Assembly: GCF_030253575.1 (NCBI RefSeq)
Contig: NC_080557.1
Location: 43,414,501-43,478,500, forward strand
From: Rhododendron vialii
Lineage: Eukaryota; Streptophyta; Magnoliopsida; Ericales; Ericaceae
Length of the DNA stretch: 64,000 nt
Direction: 5' to 3'
Positions 1 to 12,000 of this stretch are shown here, one piece after another. The notes beneath the pieces are model-generated. The model was not told the DNA's origin and searched no databases. It saw nothing but the letters and a program-made list of their open reading frames with translations. The translations under genes and the position numbers were made by a program. How positions within the stretch are numbered: the first letter of the stretch is position 1; each line of letters opens with the position of its first letter.

Positions 1-740
1 AACCCTTAATTGAAAGGGTTTCAACATTAATGTGTTCTCTATTTCTTTAATCTGTATGGTGTGCTGAGCTGTTAAAATTTATAAAGTGTATATGCTCAAT
101 GGTGGATGTGTGATTCATAATCAGCCGGGCCAAACCACATCAAGTTTTAGGGGCCCTTTTATGGGAATTTTACCGACCAAATTACCGGAGGAATAAGCTT
201 CGTATTGATTTCATGAATTGGGCAGGGCTAGGCTGTCTCCCTCCGTCCACCAACGTATATGCTAGAAACTACAGCTCATGCCATGTACTGTTGTATGAAC
301 GGGAAGATTTCTTCTTGTAGCTAACTCTTTGGTCTAATACATCATAAGTATCCACACAAGTTGTTACATCATCGGTCGATTTCTGTCACATTCTGCAAGA
401 TGAGATAGAATGAGTACCCTGGAGACAATAAAGAATGGAGGGAAGTGGTGGAAGACCTTACATGTCAAGACTCAAGTTAACTTCCTTATCATGGGCTAGG
501 GCCTAGGATATACAATAAGGAACACCTTTGTTGAGTTTGTCCAAGATTTTTTGTTCTGATTTATTTCTCTCTTGGTTGGCTTGTTTTGGTTTTGGAAAGC
601 CTGCTTGCCTAATGGACATCATTAATTGATAACATGCAAATTATGTTCATTCATGCTCACTTTATAGTTGCTTTAATAGTTTATGATGTGTTTGACATGA
701 ATTTCACTTATGCAACTTCTGACTTGAAAAATCTTTGCAG
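1..740. other. Window edge: intron upstream of the Smr-protein exons
   Basis: No exon or RNA gene was recognised here. The stretch is AT-rich and ends in a good 3' splice site (TTTGCAG at 734-740), so it is read as an intron of the Smr-domain gene whose 5' exons lie off the left edge. I looked for the expected preceding residues of the family and did not find them. Confidence 0.5.
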
Positions 741-3700
741 GTCAATGTAGATATGATGTTGAAAAGGTGAGCACTGTGAAACTTAACGTCAATTCCTTAC
801 AAACCGATGCTTAATTTGTCTACTCCTACAATTTTATGGGTATCTTTGTGGACGAAATCATATCTGTTTCATATTTGGTAACTTTTTTTTTTTTTTTTGA
901 TCAGCAACATGTTTGGTAACTTTAAGATTGATGTAAAAGCCCTTTTTTTTTTTGCATGAGCATGGTGATAGTTTTTCTGTGTCAGCTTGGTTTTTGTTTT
1001 ACGAGAACATGAGCCAAGCTTGGGTCGCTCGTCTAGAACATGTTAGAACACTTTTTCCATATAGACTATGTTTTTTTGTTTCTTGTTTTGCTAATGCAAG
1101 GTGTCACGATCCGGTCTGCGTGCACCTCGGACTAAACCCTACAACCCTTCTCACAGCAATTTCACACACTTGCGCATTGGGGGTGAGGTGGCCTCAAGAA
1201 TTGCTGACAAGGGAAATCGAATCTGAGACCTTAGGTGGGAGCAAACCCTAAGTCTTAGGCCAACCCCATGGGTTTAAGGCTTTATGTTATAATGCATGTA
1301 AGCATAATGAAGCAGCCATGTTCATGGATGTTTGCAAAAGTTATTGGACAACCCTAACAAGTAGGGTTGCAAATGAACAGAGCCGCTCTCGAGGCTCGGC
1401 TTGATTAGGGCTCGTTCAAACTCGACTCGGTTGATAAACGAACGAGCTCGAGCCAGAGTTTCGTGCTCGTTAAATAAACGAGCTGAGCTCCAGCTGTCAT
1501 AAGCTCGGCTCGAATGAGCTCGCGAGATAAGACTTATATGCATGCAATACAGATATATGTAGTATATATGCAATCTTTTATATATTATAATTATTATGAG
1601 TATTTTATTACTATATTAGTAGTTTCTGAAGTGGTTGACAAGTTTACCGCATGCATCTGCCAAGTGGCAGATCTTTGGCGCTATCTCGTCTAGCAGAGGA
1701 ATGGGAATGAAAGGGTAAGATTTAAAGTAAAAGGAACTAGTGGTGAAGGCATAGTTTGTTGATGTGGGACAAAGGAAAAGTCAGAAGTAAAAGGCAAAGG
1801 ATTCTTCTGGCAGTCCCACATCGAAGAATTTGCAAAACTTCTGTAGAGAGAACACTATATAACTACAACACTACATCCATTCTCTTCCGTTGTGCTCCCG
1901 TGTGAGACACGAGCCACCTCGAGCCAAGCTCGAGCTAAGATTAATAGCAGCGAGCCGAGCTCGAGAGCCAAACTTTGGCAGCCCTACTTACAAGCCCATG
2001 ATCGTGAACATAGATGAGTCAAATATGGCCCCACTTGTGCCTCTAACATGTTATTAGACAAGCTCAATTGTGGAGTTGGAGCTCTGCTTATCTATTGTCT
2101 ATCCATTACTATTCTAAAGGAAACATCCTTTTATGGTGTGAATAACTTTTTGAGGCTGGCTCACACCTGTTTTACCCAAACTACCCCCTTAACTACCTAA
2201 AGAAACTGCCAAGAAGGAAGAAAAAAACTGCCCCCCCAAATTCTCTTTCTCCCTCTTTTCCACTCTCACAACCCAGATTTCTTTACAGATTTTCCTCATT
2301 ACATCTTTGACAAAATATAATTTGCACTTGCTTGTGCCGGGGCGTCTAGTTTGATAGATAAACTAGCTGAGAAGAGCATAAATTGTAGTGAAACACGGGC
2401 TTTCATGAACGATATGGACCAATATGGTATATTTGCTGTCATAATAATAGCACTTTGACTACTGCCATATCGAGGGAGGCTGCTGCAGTAGCAAACCTTG
2501 GTTTGGATCGTTGCATATTTCTAGCAATTAGTGCATTGGTTGCGTTCCAGTAGATGTGCCCTTCCGGATAGTCTAATGGTTGGTATCGTAGATTAAATTG
2601 ATACTTTTCTTTTTGCAATCAAATGGTTTTGCTGCAAGTATTGTTTGTTTTCATTGCATGTATTGTATTGGCAATTTTAATTTGGTTTACCACTTTTATT
2701 TTCCAGGCTATGAATGCCTTGCTTGAATTATCTGCTTCCTCCTATGAGCAGTCCAAGAATGATCAATCCTGTGAAGGCATGGTAAACAACAAAGAAGATA
2801 CACAGTTCCTTTTTGAATACAGTGATGATGTAAGTTCCATGATTTTCTTATTGCTCATCTGGTCGGAACTCCATGGTATTTACATCTATGAACGGGACTG
2901 ATCATCGTAGTCTATTTTCATATAAGGGTTTCGTAGTTATTTGTTTGATTACTTCTGCTTACATGTGCTGATTCTTTTTTTCTTTTGATAAATGCTTACA
3001 TGTGCTGATTCTACGGTTGATTATTCTTTGTTTCGTTGATCATTGGTTGGAGCTATGAATTAAGTACTTTATTGCAGAGGGAGCTCCAATGCAACATTTT
3101 TGTGGTTTATAATTGTATTGATTTTCTTTGCTCTGGTTGTTATCTAGATATGTCGATTTTTTCTGTGCCTTGGAATTTTAATGGTGCTGAGTTCGAACTG
3201 CATGAATTGTAAATTTGAAGTGGTCTCTTGGAAAGTTAACGTAGCAATTGCACGTAGGTTTGGATGTCCTTGTCCATTCCCATTTCCTGTTTTGGAGCTG
3301 CTGATTCCTCTGTGGTAGTCTGTAGTATAATCCTAAGTCTATGATTTTTTTTTCTTGTTTAACTACCAATTTTTTGTGTTTCCTTGAGCGATTAATGCTA
3401 CAACAGTATATGTACATAAAGGTCTTTGGTTGAACAGATATCTGTAAGTTGATATTGTTTATTTAGCAAGTAATTTGAAATACCTGGTTACAGTAAGCTG
3501 GCTAGTGAGAGTTTGTGTCATAATGTTTGATTGAAGTATACTTTCTTTGGATTTCCAAAATCGCGCAGAGACGAACATTTCTTTTACCTAACAAATTATC
3601 TTGCAGTATTTGAAATCGAAATGCAAGATTAGAAATGAAACAGTTCGTGAGATGGTAGGTGTAGCACCTATGGAGGAGAAGTTGAGGGAAAATAGGCTAA

Positions 3701-6700
3701 GGTGGTTTGGGCATATCTACCGTAGACCAGAAAATGCAGTAGTTAAGAGAGCGGATAGGATAGCTCTAGGTAGTAAGAAGGGGTAGACCTAAATTGACAT
3801 TAGATGCTGTAGTGCGCAAAGATATGAGTATAATGGATCTGTGTGAACAAGTGACCCTTGACAGAGCTCAATGGAGGAAACGGATTCATGTAGCCAACCC
3901 CAAGTGATTGGGACGTAAGGCTCGGTTTGGTTTGGTTTGGTTTGGTTTGGTTTATTTGAAATCGAAATGCAACAGTAATACATGACAAATTTTTTTCTAG
4001 GCTTACAACTCATCTTACCAGCCGGCAACTTATTATGGTTCACTAATTTTCTTTTAACAGTTAACCGAGAGGGCATCTGACTCAACATCTCATACATCTG
4101 AAAGCGAGATTCAGGATAACGTGTGGCCTCAGGGCTTTCGTGGCAGGTAATTTGTAGTTGTTGATTCCACTGCTGCTCCTGTACGTCTTTTTCTCCAAGA
4201 TGAGACTTAACCGTGTCTCTGTATTCTCAGTTTTAATGGCTTGTGAATGAATTCTAAAAGAGAGTTCTGATTGATAAGGAATTTTTGCAAGCCATCTATT
4301 TTGAAAGAGGCTCATATTTCCTGAAACAAACCTCTGATTATGGCTACTGTATTGATCTTTGGAAACTACTTTTGCCCATTGTATTGTTTCAGGAATTATT
4401 TTGACGTTCTCACTTGCTCTCAAGCTCATTCTCTGACTGGCCCCAGAAGTTCTAAGTCAGAACTTCCGCAGAAAGTGTTGGAATCTTTATTTAACATGCC
4501 CAAGAGTGCTGAACATGAGCCGAATGCTATGAACTGGAGAGATGTAGTGAAAAAGATGGAGTCCCTTGGACAGAGGATTGAGTCTGACCTTGCTGATGCT
4601 GCAGGATCAGAGAATATTCATGGTATTAAAAAGTTAACTCGTAAAGTTTAATGAGCTGTCAGAGATATATCATTCTGACTGCTCCGATGTTTGTGCTCCC
4701 TCATTCTATTGAATAGATATATTGTACACACAGTGTTCCAAATTTATGGGACTATCTCCAGCTTTACACTCTTAAGTTATTTGGAATATTGTAGGTGAAG
4801 GAAATGAATATCAGGTGTTTAGAAAAGCTGCCGGACAGCACTGGGATTCGATGAAGTCCTACTATCAAAAGGTAAAATGAACTAGGAGGTTATGTGTACT
4901 GCTGATGGTGTTGCTAGATTAGTAGTTTGTTTGTAGCTGTTGGATGAATACATAAATCTAGTAATCACCACGGGAAAGAGCACATCTTTTGCAGGCTGCA
5001 ACAGCATTTTCTAACGGGGAACGGGAACATGCAGCTTACCTTTCTGAGCAGGTGGGTATGGTTATTTACAATCAAAGTTTGTTTTCTTTCCTTCTTGAGG
5101 AGGTTTATTTCTACATTATTTCTTTTGAATTGGAGTATAAGTAACTGCTTATCAAGTATCTCAGCCAGCCAATGCATTGAATCATCGGCTCACGTTCTTT
5201 ACAATGTACAATATGCTATCTAGTGAAGAAACAATGATGTAATGATAAAGAACAACTTACGCTATCTAGTGAAGAAAGTGTGGTGTAAATGATTGAGAAG
5301 AATGGCTGCATTTGATCTTAAGTGTTATCGGATTGCTCCGTGATCTTCTGTTATAGTACTTGTAGTTGTCGGGATAATGAGTGGAGAGTAATGATTGAAA
5401 GTAGGGATAATGAGTGGAGAGAGATAGAGAGAGAAATGAGAATAATGATTGGAGATAGGGGTAATGAGTGGAGAGAGATAGAGAGAGAAATGAGAATAAT
5501 GATTGGAGATAGGGGTAATGAGTGTAGAGTAATGATTGAAAGTAGGGGTAATGAGTGTTTTTTTGAGTTGGAAAAAAAATTCCAAATCTTGATCCAAACA
5601 AGGCATAAATCTGTTCAGTTCTACGCCATTTAGCATGGGCTCCAGTTGACTAGATTTTCTGCCTTGCTCTAGGGAAGGGTATACAACAAAATGGCTCGAG
5701 AGGCAGATGAAAAAGCAAGTCAAGAGATATTCAAAGCTAGGTACTATTGCACAATGAAGCAGGAAAAAAAGTCTCTTTCAACTTCTTCACCTGTACCTTT
5801 TAGTATTTCTAGATGATGCTTTTTTTGTTTGTTTGTTGGCAATGGCAGAAACAAGAGCATAGAGAATGTGATAACTATTGATCTTCACGGGCAACATGTC
5901 AAACAAGCATTAAGGCTTTTAAAAGTTCACCTACTTTTTGGAGCATATGTTCGATGTAAGGATCTTGTGCATGACTCATGTTAATTATGTACTTGAGTGT
6001 GCTTGTTTTGATCTTGCACCAAGTTATGTGATTTGTATGTAGTTTGTAACATACCACCTCTCTTTTATTGTCTGCCGCAGCTGTCCAGATTTTCAGGGTT
6101 ATCACGGGATGCGGTAGACACGGTGTGGGGAAGTCAAAGCTGAAGCAGTCGGTATGGATTCTAATCATTCTACTTCTTTCGATTAAGTGCTGTACCTTAC
6201 TCCAGCAGTAACCGATATATTTCTTAAATACTTTCTTTTCTGCTGCATCCTTGTCTCTCTGGGATTTTCGGAAGCTTTAATCCTTTTCATGCATAGTGAA
6301 TAGTGATCATGGCCAGGTTGCTGAGACTTGTCAAAGAGCAACAAATTGTTTTACTAAATTGATTGTGGATATGTCTGTTATAATTTTTGGTAATTGCAGT
6401 GTTGCTCTTTAATAATTTGCATAAATGCACTTGGCGAGGAAATGTTCATAAGAAAGCCAACGCTAGCAGGCTCTTCCGCTCAATGTGTTTTTATTATTTG
6501 CATCTAAAGAGACCATAAATTTCCAACATTACTACAAGAAAAGTAGTAAACTGTTTCATATGCTTTATATAATTGTGCATTTGGGATGGATTAAGATTCA
6601 TTTTAGCTGTATGGGGGGAGGGGGTCTGCGCGCGCGCGTTCTTGTGTATTACATTACCATAACTTGCTAGTTAATGCACACAGGTGCTTGATCTGGTCAA

Positions 6701-6806
6701 AAGGGAAGGTATTGAATGGAGTGAAGAAAATCGTGGAACGATCCTAATCAAGCTTGATGGCCAGAGAGAATTCTCTTTTCTAGAGTTAGAGAGCGATAGC
6801 GACTAG
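741..6806 (+). CDS. Smr-domain protein with DUF1771, 3' portion (5' end outside window)
   Basis: Ten exons join in phase: 741-766, 2707-2829, 4061-4146, 4393-4622, 4795-4871, 4995-5051, 5673-5740, 5849-5955, 6081-6151 and 6684-6806 (stop TAG), giving 321 residues of the C-terminal part. The order is a helical N-side region (CRYDVEK...LLELSASSYEQ), then a DUF1771 segment (FRKAAGQHWDSMKSYYQKA), then a C-terminal Smr domain with the IDLHG motif and the TGCGRHG loop. Family knowledge: the Smr (small MutS-related) domain is a nucleic-acid-binding or nicking fold, and plant members of this layout resemble the At5g58720 type, whose cell role is poorly defined. The first visible exon is only 26 nt and is followed by a 1.9 kb intron carrying a hAT-like element; the next intron carries a truncated LINE. 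The start codon lies off the left edge. Confidence 0.88.
1186..1268 (+). repeat. Short dispersed repeat (copy 1)
   Basis: About 80 bp containing a degenerate 'TCGAATCTGAGACC' block followed by 'GGGAGCAAACCCTAAGTC'. A related block occurs at 14101-14160 inside the PDX1 intron. The B-box-like core hints at a tRNA-derived or decayed retroelement fragment, but the family is not identified. Confidence 0.35.
1362..1986. mobile_element. hAT-like non-autonomous element in an intron
   Basis: A 625 bp element with terminal inverted repeats TAGGGTTGCAAA / GCAGCCCTA. It is flanked by near-identical 8 bp duplications, CTAACAAG (1354-1361) and CTTACAAG (1987-1994), a 7/8 match. Its subterminal regions are dense in GAGCTCG/GCTCGGCTCG words in both orientations, which is typical of transposase-binding arrays. 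It has no transposase ORF. It lies in the first visible intron of the Smr-domain gene. Confidence 0.75.
3607..3972 (+). mobile_element. 5'-truncated LINE remnant with 20 bp target-site duplication
   Basis: The body at 3627-3952 encodes the C-terminal end of a plant LINE reverse transcriptase ORF (RENRLRWFGHIYRRP). After a one-base frame change near 3780 it continues as RGRPKLTLDAVVRKD and DRAQWRKRIHVANPK, then a stop. The 3' tail is a GGTTT pentamer array rather than poly-A. Identical 20 bp direct repeats starting TATTTGAAAT flank it at 3607-3626 and 3953-3972, so this is a complete target-primed insertion, severely 5'-truncated and now a pseudogene. It lies in an intron of the Smr-domain gene in sense orientation. 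Confidence 0.88.
5371..5607. repeat. Purine-rich dispersed repeat with tandem 54-55 bp units
   Basis: Units of the type GGGATAATGAGTGGAGAGAG are repeated, with two nearly identical copies of about 54-55 bp at 5404-5512 and shorter half-units on each side. The right end (AATCTTGATCCAAACAAGGC) resembles the right end of related copies at 17024-17260 and, inverted, at 39370-39527. It is therefore a member of a dispersed MITE-like family whose core expanded in tandem. It lies in an intron of the Smr-domain gene. Confidence 0.6.
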
Positions 6807-8312
6807 CCCTCTGGTTGCTCATTAGTTCAGGTAAATATGATCTCTACTCTATGGTTGGGTGGGGACCACTACAACCAGGATCCAGATGCAGTAACTTATG
6901 TCCTTACTTCTGTTGTAACTAACTTAGATGACTAGATGGTTATCTAGGCCAGGTTTAAGAGGTTTTTTTTTTTTTTGTACAATTACATCCTCCCTTTGTA
7001 GACACAGCACGTACAACATACAATTTCATCTTCATAGAGTATTTGGCTCAAGCCTCGTTTGTACAAATATTTTGGTATGTATGTTAGAGAGTGAAATTGT
7101 GTAACATTATGGACTAGTTGATTGTAATGATATATTGAACTATGATTATGCGAAGTTTGTACTTAGTGCGCCGCCCGCTGTTTTTGCAGTGGCACCTGCT
7201 CTTGGTTGAAGATCTTTATTTCTGTTTCTGTGTCTTTTTTTCTTCCTCTTCTCTTTCCAAATCCTATCCACGTGCACCGGAGCTCTTCGCTTGATCTGTA
7301 TAATTGCCCAATGGTTCATGTTGGTAACTTCCATTGCTTCCACTGGTACTTGGGATTCATGACCATTGGAGAACTATTGAGACTTGATTTATTGAATAAA
7401 TCCTTTATGCTGTACAAAATCTGAAATTTGAGAAGCTTCCAAAGGCTTTTCAGCTCTTATCCCTTCTCCTGTGTGACACTGATTCTTAAGGCAGATCACT
7501 AGGTTGGATTACTGAGTGATCGAAATCATGGGGAGTAGTGCTTGATGATTTGATTCATTTCTACTAATTTAAAGGCGCATTTCGAATGCTTTTTATGTAG
7601 AAATATCAAGTTGGCTAACTTTTCAAATTTCCTTTACGAATCCTTTTTGTATCTTCGTCTTTCCTACAATCCACTATTTTTTATGCATCCTCTGATATGG
7701 TAATACAAGTATGTTAATCTAACCGAAAATCAAAGTTCTTATTATCTATGCATGTCTTTTTAAAGTACTTACCTAAGTTTTTATTTTTGCGAGATAGGAG
7801 ACATAATCAAAAAGATCCGTTGAAAAAAGAAGAAGTGCAATTCAACTATTATTCAAAAGGAATTATTCTTGACTATAATGAAATTCATTTGAACCTCGCC
7901 CTTTTATTTTGAGATTATATCTCATCTCATTTTAAGGTGCCACTAAATGAAAGGATTTTATCAACGTCTTCTATGTATCCCGTGGGGGAATCCTTCACCA
8001 TTGGACCTACATTGTAATCCAACAAGCTATAAAAAGACAGTTTGGTCCATTATAATTAGGATTTGATTATCTCAGACAACATCACGACAAGGGATAATTT
8101 GTAATTTCTCAAAAAATGAGGGGCCATCTATAATTTGCAGAAACCTTGGAGGTGATTTTGGTAATTTGCCCTATGAGTATTTAAAAGGTTCTGTCAGGAA
8201 CCATCCAATGACAGAGCTCTATTAGATCCGTAAGATCTCATCAGCGAATTAAATAGATTAAATAAGCTAAAATTTTAAAACTAAAAAAAAAAAAGAGAGA
8301 GAGAGAAGTTAT

Positions 8313-8320
8313 AAATATCT
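8313..8320 (+). promoter_or_regulatory. Short evening element upstream of ELF4 (distal)
   Basis: AAATATCT lies 304 bp upstream of the ELF4 ATG. The evening element (AAAATATCT, short form AAATATCT) is bound by CCA1/LHY and RVE8-type MYB proteins and drives evening expression. It is assigned from sequence match and location only. Confidence 0.5.
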
Positions 8321-8516
8321 GGAGAAATTCTTGTTTACGGAGCGGTTCTAAATAAATGTTTACGGAGCTCAATTTCGATTGTTCAAATATAAACAAATGA
8401 TAACTATTCGCTTGAATAATTTTTTTAAAATTCAAGCCATTGTCGAAACGAAAGACTAAAATTACACAGTTCCGTAAATAAACTATTTGCAGCTAATCCG
8501 GAAATAAGTTTCTCTC

Positions 8517-8524
8517 AAATATCT
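8517..8524 (+). promoter_or_regulatory. Short evening element upstream of ELF4 (proximal)
   Basis: A second AAATATCT, 100 bp upstream of the ATG and in the same orientation as the distal copy. Its position suits a core promoter or 5' UTR location. Confidence 0.5.
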
Positions 8525-8623
8525 GTAGCTGTCTGGAGATTCTGGACAAAGTCGGTTGGTCTGTTGTACAAGAGCGACGAAAAAGAGCATCTATGTCCGG
8601 CAACGCTTGAGTCCTCGTCGGCG

Positions 8624-9046
8624 ATGGAGTCGACCGCGGACGAAGCACTACCAAACCGCTACCGCCGCCGGACCGGACCAGGTCCAACCGCTGGCGGCGA
8701 TAAAGAATTAGGAAAAGAACGGTCCAAGAACGACGACGATTGCGACAAGGAGGTTTGGGACACGCTGAGCGGCAGCTTCCGACGGGTGCAGTCGGTGCTG
8801 GACCAGAACCGGGCGCTGATTCAGCAGGTGAACGAGAACCACCAGTCGAAGACGCCGGACAACCTCGCCAAGAACGTTGCCCTAATCCAGGAGATCAACG
8901 GTAACATCTCCAAAGTCATGTCGATGTACTCCGATCTGTCCGTCAATTTCGCCGGCATTGTTCAACAGCGACGCGCGATCGGTGATTCGAAGAGCGGCAG
9001 CAGCAGTAGTGACGGCGACGACAAGGGGAAGAGTGAGGGCTCTTGA
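8624..9046 (+). CDS. ELF4: EARLY FLOWERING 4 (ELF4 family, DUF1313)
   Basis: Single-exon gene of 140 residues. The ELF4 domain spans about residues 42-115: VWDTLSGSFRRVQSVLDQNR, ALIQQVNENHQSK, NVALIQEINGNISKV and MYSDLSVNF. This is a two-helix coiled fold and is closer to ELF4/ELF4-L1 than to the L2-L4 paralogs, which carry different words here. Family knowledge: ELF4 binds ELF3 and with LUX forms the evening complex, which represses growth and clock genes at dusk; it has no enzymatic motif. The start at 8624 is preferred. An in-frame ATG at 8564 would add 20 residues (MYKSDEKEHL...) that do not resemble the family. The low-complexity tail (SGSSSSDGDDKGKSEGS) is typical. Two short evening elements lie upstream. 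Confidence 0.88.
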   Translation: MESTADEALPNRYRRRTGPGPTAGGDKELGKERSKNDDDCDKEVWDTLSGSFRRVQSVLDQNRALIQQVNENHQSKTPDNLAKNVALIQEINGNISKVMSMYSDLSVNFAGIVQQRRAIGDSKSGSSSSDGDDKGKSEGS

Positions 9047-12000
9047 ATTCGTAGTAATTTTCGATCACTTTTGTCGATTCTGTTGGGCTGAATTATGTCA
9101 GTGGCTTAATAAGCTTATTATATCTCGGTTTAGTTATGCGTAAGTGGAGTCTGTTGTGTTCTCAGTTGTCTTGGTTGGTATGTTCTGTCTTGAATAACTT
9201 CAGTTTAAGCGTCGTGAGACTGCGGTTGGGCAGGGATTTATCGTTAATTGCCTCTTTAGGTGTTTCGGTTGAATCGATGGCAGTGGTACTGATAAATGTG
9301 TTGCTGATTGGATGGTTTTTTTGTGTGGTGTTGTTGTTGTAAGGATGATGACTGCGGGACTACGTATCATTGCTTGCTCGCCGCAGAATGAACAAGGTAT
9401 TTGTGTTCTGTATACTTGTTATCATTTTGTGTTTTCCTCGTCAGCATTTTTAATTTCTAATTAGCTTGAGTAGTTAGGTTTCATGGTTCATGATTTATCT
9501 GTTATTATGCTGTTCAAAAAAAACTTAGTCTGATTATTATTAGTAAACAGACTTCAGGAACTGTCACATGATCGATATGAAATGGTGCCGCCTTAAACAT
9601 TGCATTGTATGATTCTAGCAAGTCTGCAGATTAAAAGTTAATCTTTTGAATATTTTGGTCAATTATAGAATGATGATCCTTTTTCAGTACTTCTGTTTTT
9701 CCATGATACATAATGACATTTTTTTTGTGTGTCTTTGATGCGGTTTCATAATCTAATTCTCTCTAAACTTTTGGAAAGCAGCAAAAGGTAGGTGTGTGGG
9801 ATGAATTCTGTTGGTTTTTTTGCGATGTGTGGACTTTGGAGTAAATTCTTTTACTGAGACAAAATTGCATCCCTGTTGTTGATTCTAACTGGGAACATAA
9901 GATCTTGGAGCTGACTTCAGTGTCCACATTTAGTATATTAGGGCTGAAGGTGGAGACTGGAGAGGGACCTTGTTAGCTTGTCAAAATGAAGGATTCTGGT
10001 AGTAATTCTTCTCGAGTCTTCAGTTATACCGGAACATGACCATGTGGATGTGTGGTTAGTGTTTAGTATTGATGAGTGATGACTTCTTTCCATTGTTTTG
10101 ATCTTTCTGTTGCTGATGATCAAATGACTTGGACAACCTGATTCAGTGTCGAATTTGGGATTTATTGGTGCTAAAATAATGGAGAACATCCTATGCTATT
10201 GTCTGTCCCTGGCATATTTGTTGTCCAAATACTGCTTTGTGGTAGACATTTATTGCCAATGGCAGAAGGTTATTGATGTCACGCTTGCATTTTTAATCTT
10301 GTGCAAACTTAAACATCGACTATTGCAATGTCAGTGATCCTTGTATTATATCAAGGCTGGCTTTGTGGCTTTCTATCTGCAACCTACATGACATCCCTCC
10401 ACAGATCCACTCTGTATCTGAGGTTTTGCAAAATTATCTAAGTGAGGATGGTTTTGGATTTTCAGTAGTTAGGCTTTGCTGGTAATTTTCGAGAATTTTG
10501 TATTGTCATCTCTGACTCTCTGTAAACGGTGTAAGGTTACATTGGAAAGTATGATACCCTGTTCCAGAGATAATTTGATCAACTTGACATGTATAACGGT
10601 CACTTATATTGTCATTGTCTATGAAGGCTTCACCTGCTATAATCTTCTTAACCTCATATGAATCATGTGGGCATTTGGTACTGCATTCTTCCTTTATAGA
10701 AGTTAAATGTTTCTTCTGATTACATTGTGAATTTTTTCTAGGATAATCATTTTCCTATACGTTAGCGTATACTTGTTCAGAACATATCATTAGACCTTGC
10801 ATGAACCTTTATTATAGGTTGCATCTCTGAGCGGATGCCTTGAAACTTAAGCTAGATGAGCAATTTCTCACAGCTCCCTTTCTTGCTTCAAGGGAGATGG
10901 GAGTTGGTACTTTGTACATCTTTCTTCATTGGAGTGCTTACATCTTTCTTCAGTTGACTTGTGGTGGTCCTATATGGTAAGTGCACATTGGAGGGGTTCT
11001 CGGTGTGGTCCTGCTACAAGGCTCCACCGCCATCGTCTCCCCTATCTAACAATCGCCCTTTATATACAAGGCTCCACTAGAGTTTGTTGGCCCCACATGT
11101 AACGGGCACCCAAATGGAATTTAAGATGATGATGATGATGCATATGTATTTGTATTAGGATAAGGATGAGACTAAATCGTCATACGGTAGCATCACTTCA
11201 ATTGTCGACCAATGGAGAGGAATACACACGCCTACTGCGCAATAGCTTAGCCTTTGGCCTCTGTTAGTAAAATCAATTATTGCTTCTAAGTTGTTAACGG
11301 TAGATGAAGATCAAGGATCAGGAATTAGGTCAAGGAGTAAGACTGATGTTATTTGGTGCAGTATATGGAGGAATGATCTTCTTCCAGGTTTCCATCCAGT
11401 GGTGTCATTCCCTTTGAATTTGGAGACGAGGAGAATGGAATAAGGCTTTTTGAGAAAAAGGCCAAGATTCTCGTCCTCATGTAAGTCAGTTGAATATGGT
11501 GGGAAGCCTCTAGTATTGTATTATAAACTTGTTAGACTCCGAGGATGAATGAACGTTGTTATCTGGAAAAGCTCCCTCACAGATTTATGCTTCAACATTG
11601 GTCAAACCAAACCAGAAAGATCAGCATGGCCAATGGGAAAGTACAATCATACAAACAGAACGTAAGGTCCTGGGAGGCATAGTGGCATACTGTCTAGTGA
11701 CTCTACTCCATTGGAGGAAGTTCTGCCAATTTCCACCGGAAGCGGAGGATTTGAACTCAGATGAACTTATGATGGTAAGTATGAAAGGTCCATCCAAATA
11801 TATGGGTGAAGATTCATCGAAATAATGACGAATCCTCTTCCTTTTGCTGTCACTTGCAGACAAAATGGTGTGATTCTTTGGTCCTCTCATTTTGAAGATT
11901 AAATCTCACCCTTCTCTCTTTTACATTGTAAAAATATTGTCACCATCTCATTATCTAGATGAGCTTTGTGTTTTCCCAAACCGTGTCTCTAGAAGCTAAA

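Larger units (their letters stand above)
6807..8623. other. Intergenic region: Smr-gene 3' UTR and ELF4 upstream DNA
   Basis: No gene was recognised. It should hold the Smr gene 3' UTR at its left and the ELF4 promoter and 5' UTR at its right. A short GA run lies at 8293-8306, and two AAATATCT words are described separately. Confidence 0.5.

Noticed and set aside
2563..2592. tRNA-like word (TAGTCTAATGGTTGGTATCG)
   Set aside because: Resembles a tRNA A-box region but no acceptor stem, anticodon arm or T-loop could be assembled around it.
3601..3786. 61-codon open frame as a host gene
   Set aside because: It is the end of a LINE reverse-transcriptase ORF inside a 20 bp target-site duplication, with a frameshift.
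5266..5723. Minus-strand frames rich in THYPYLQSLFSF repeats
   Set aside because: Translation of the tandem purine-rich repeat; no coding evidence.
8958..9342. Two further plus-strand frames after ELF4
   Set aside because: Overlap the ELF4 coding end and its expected 3' UTR; no recognisable protein.
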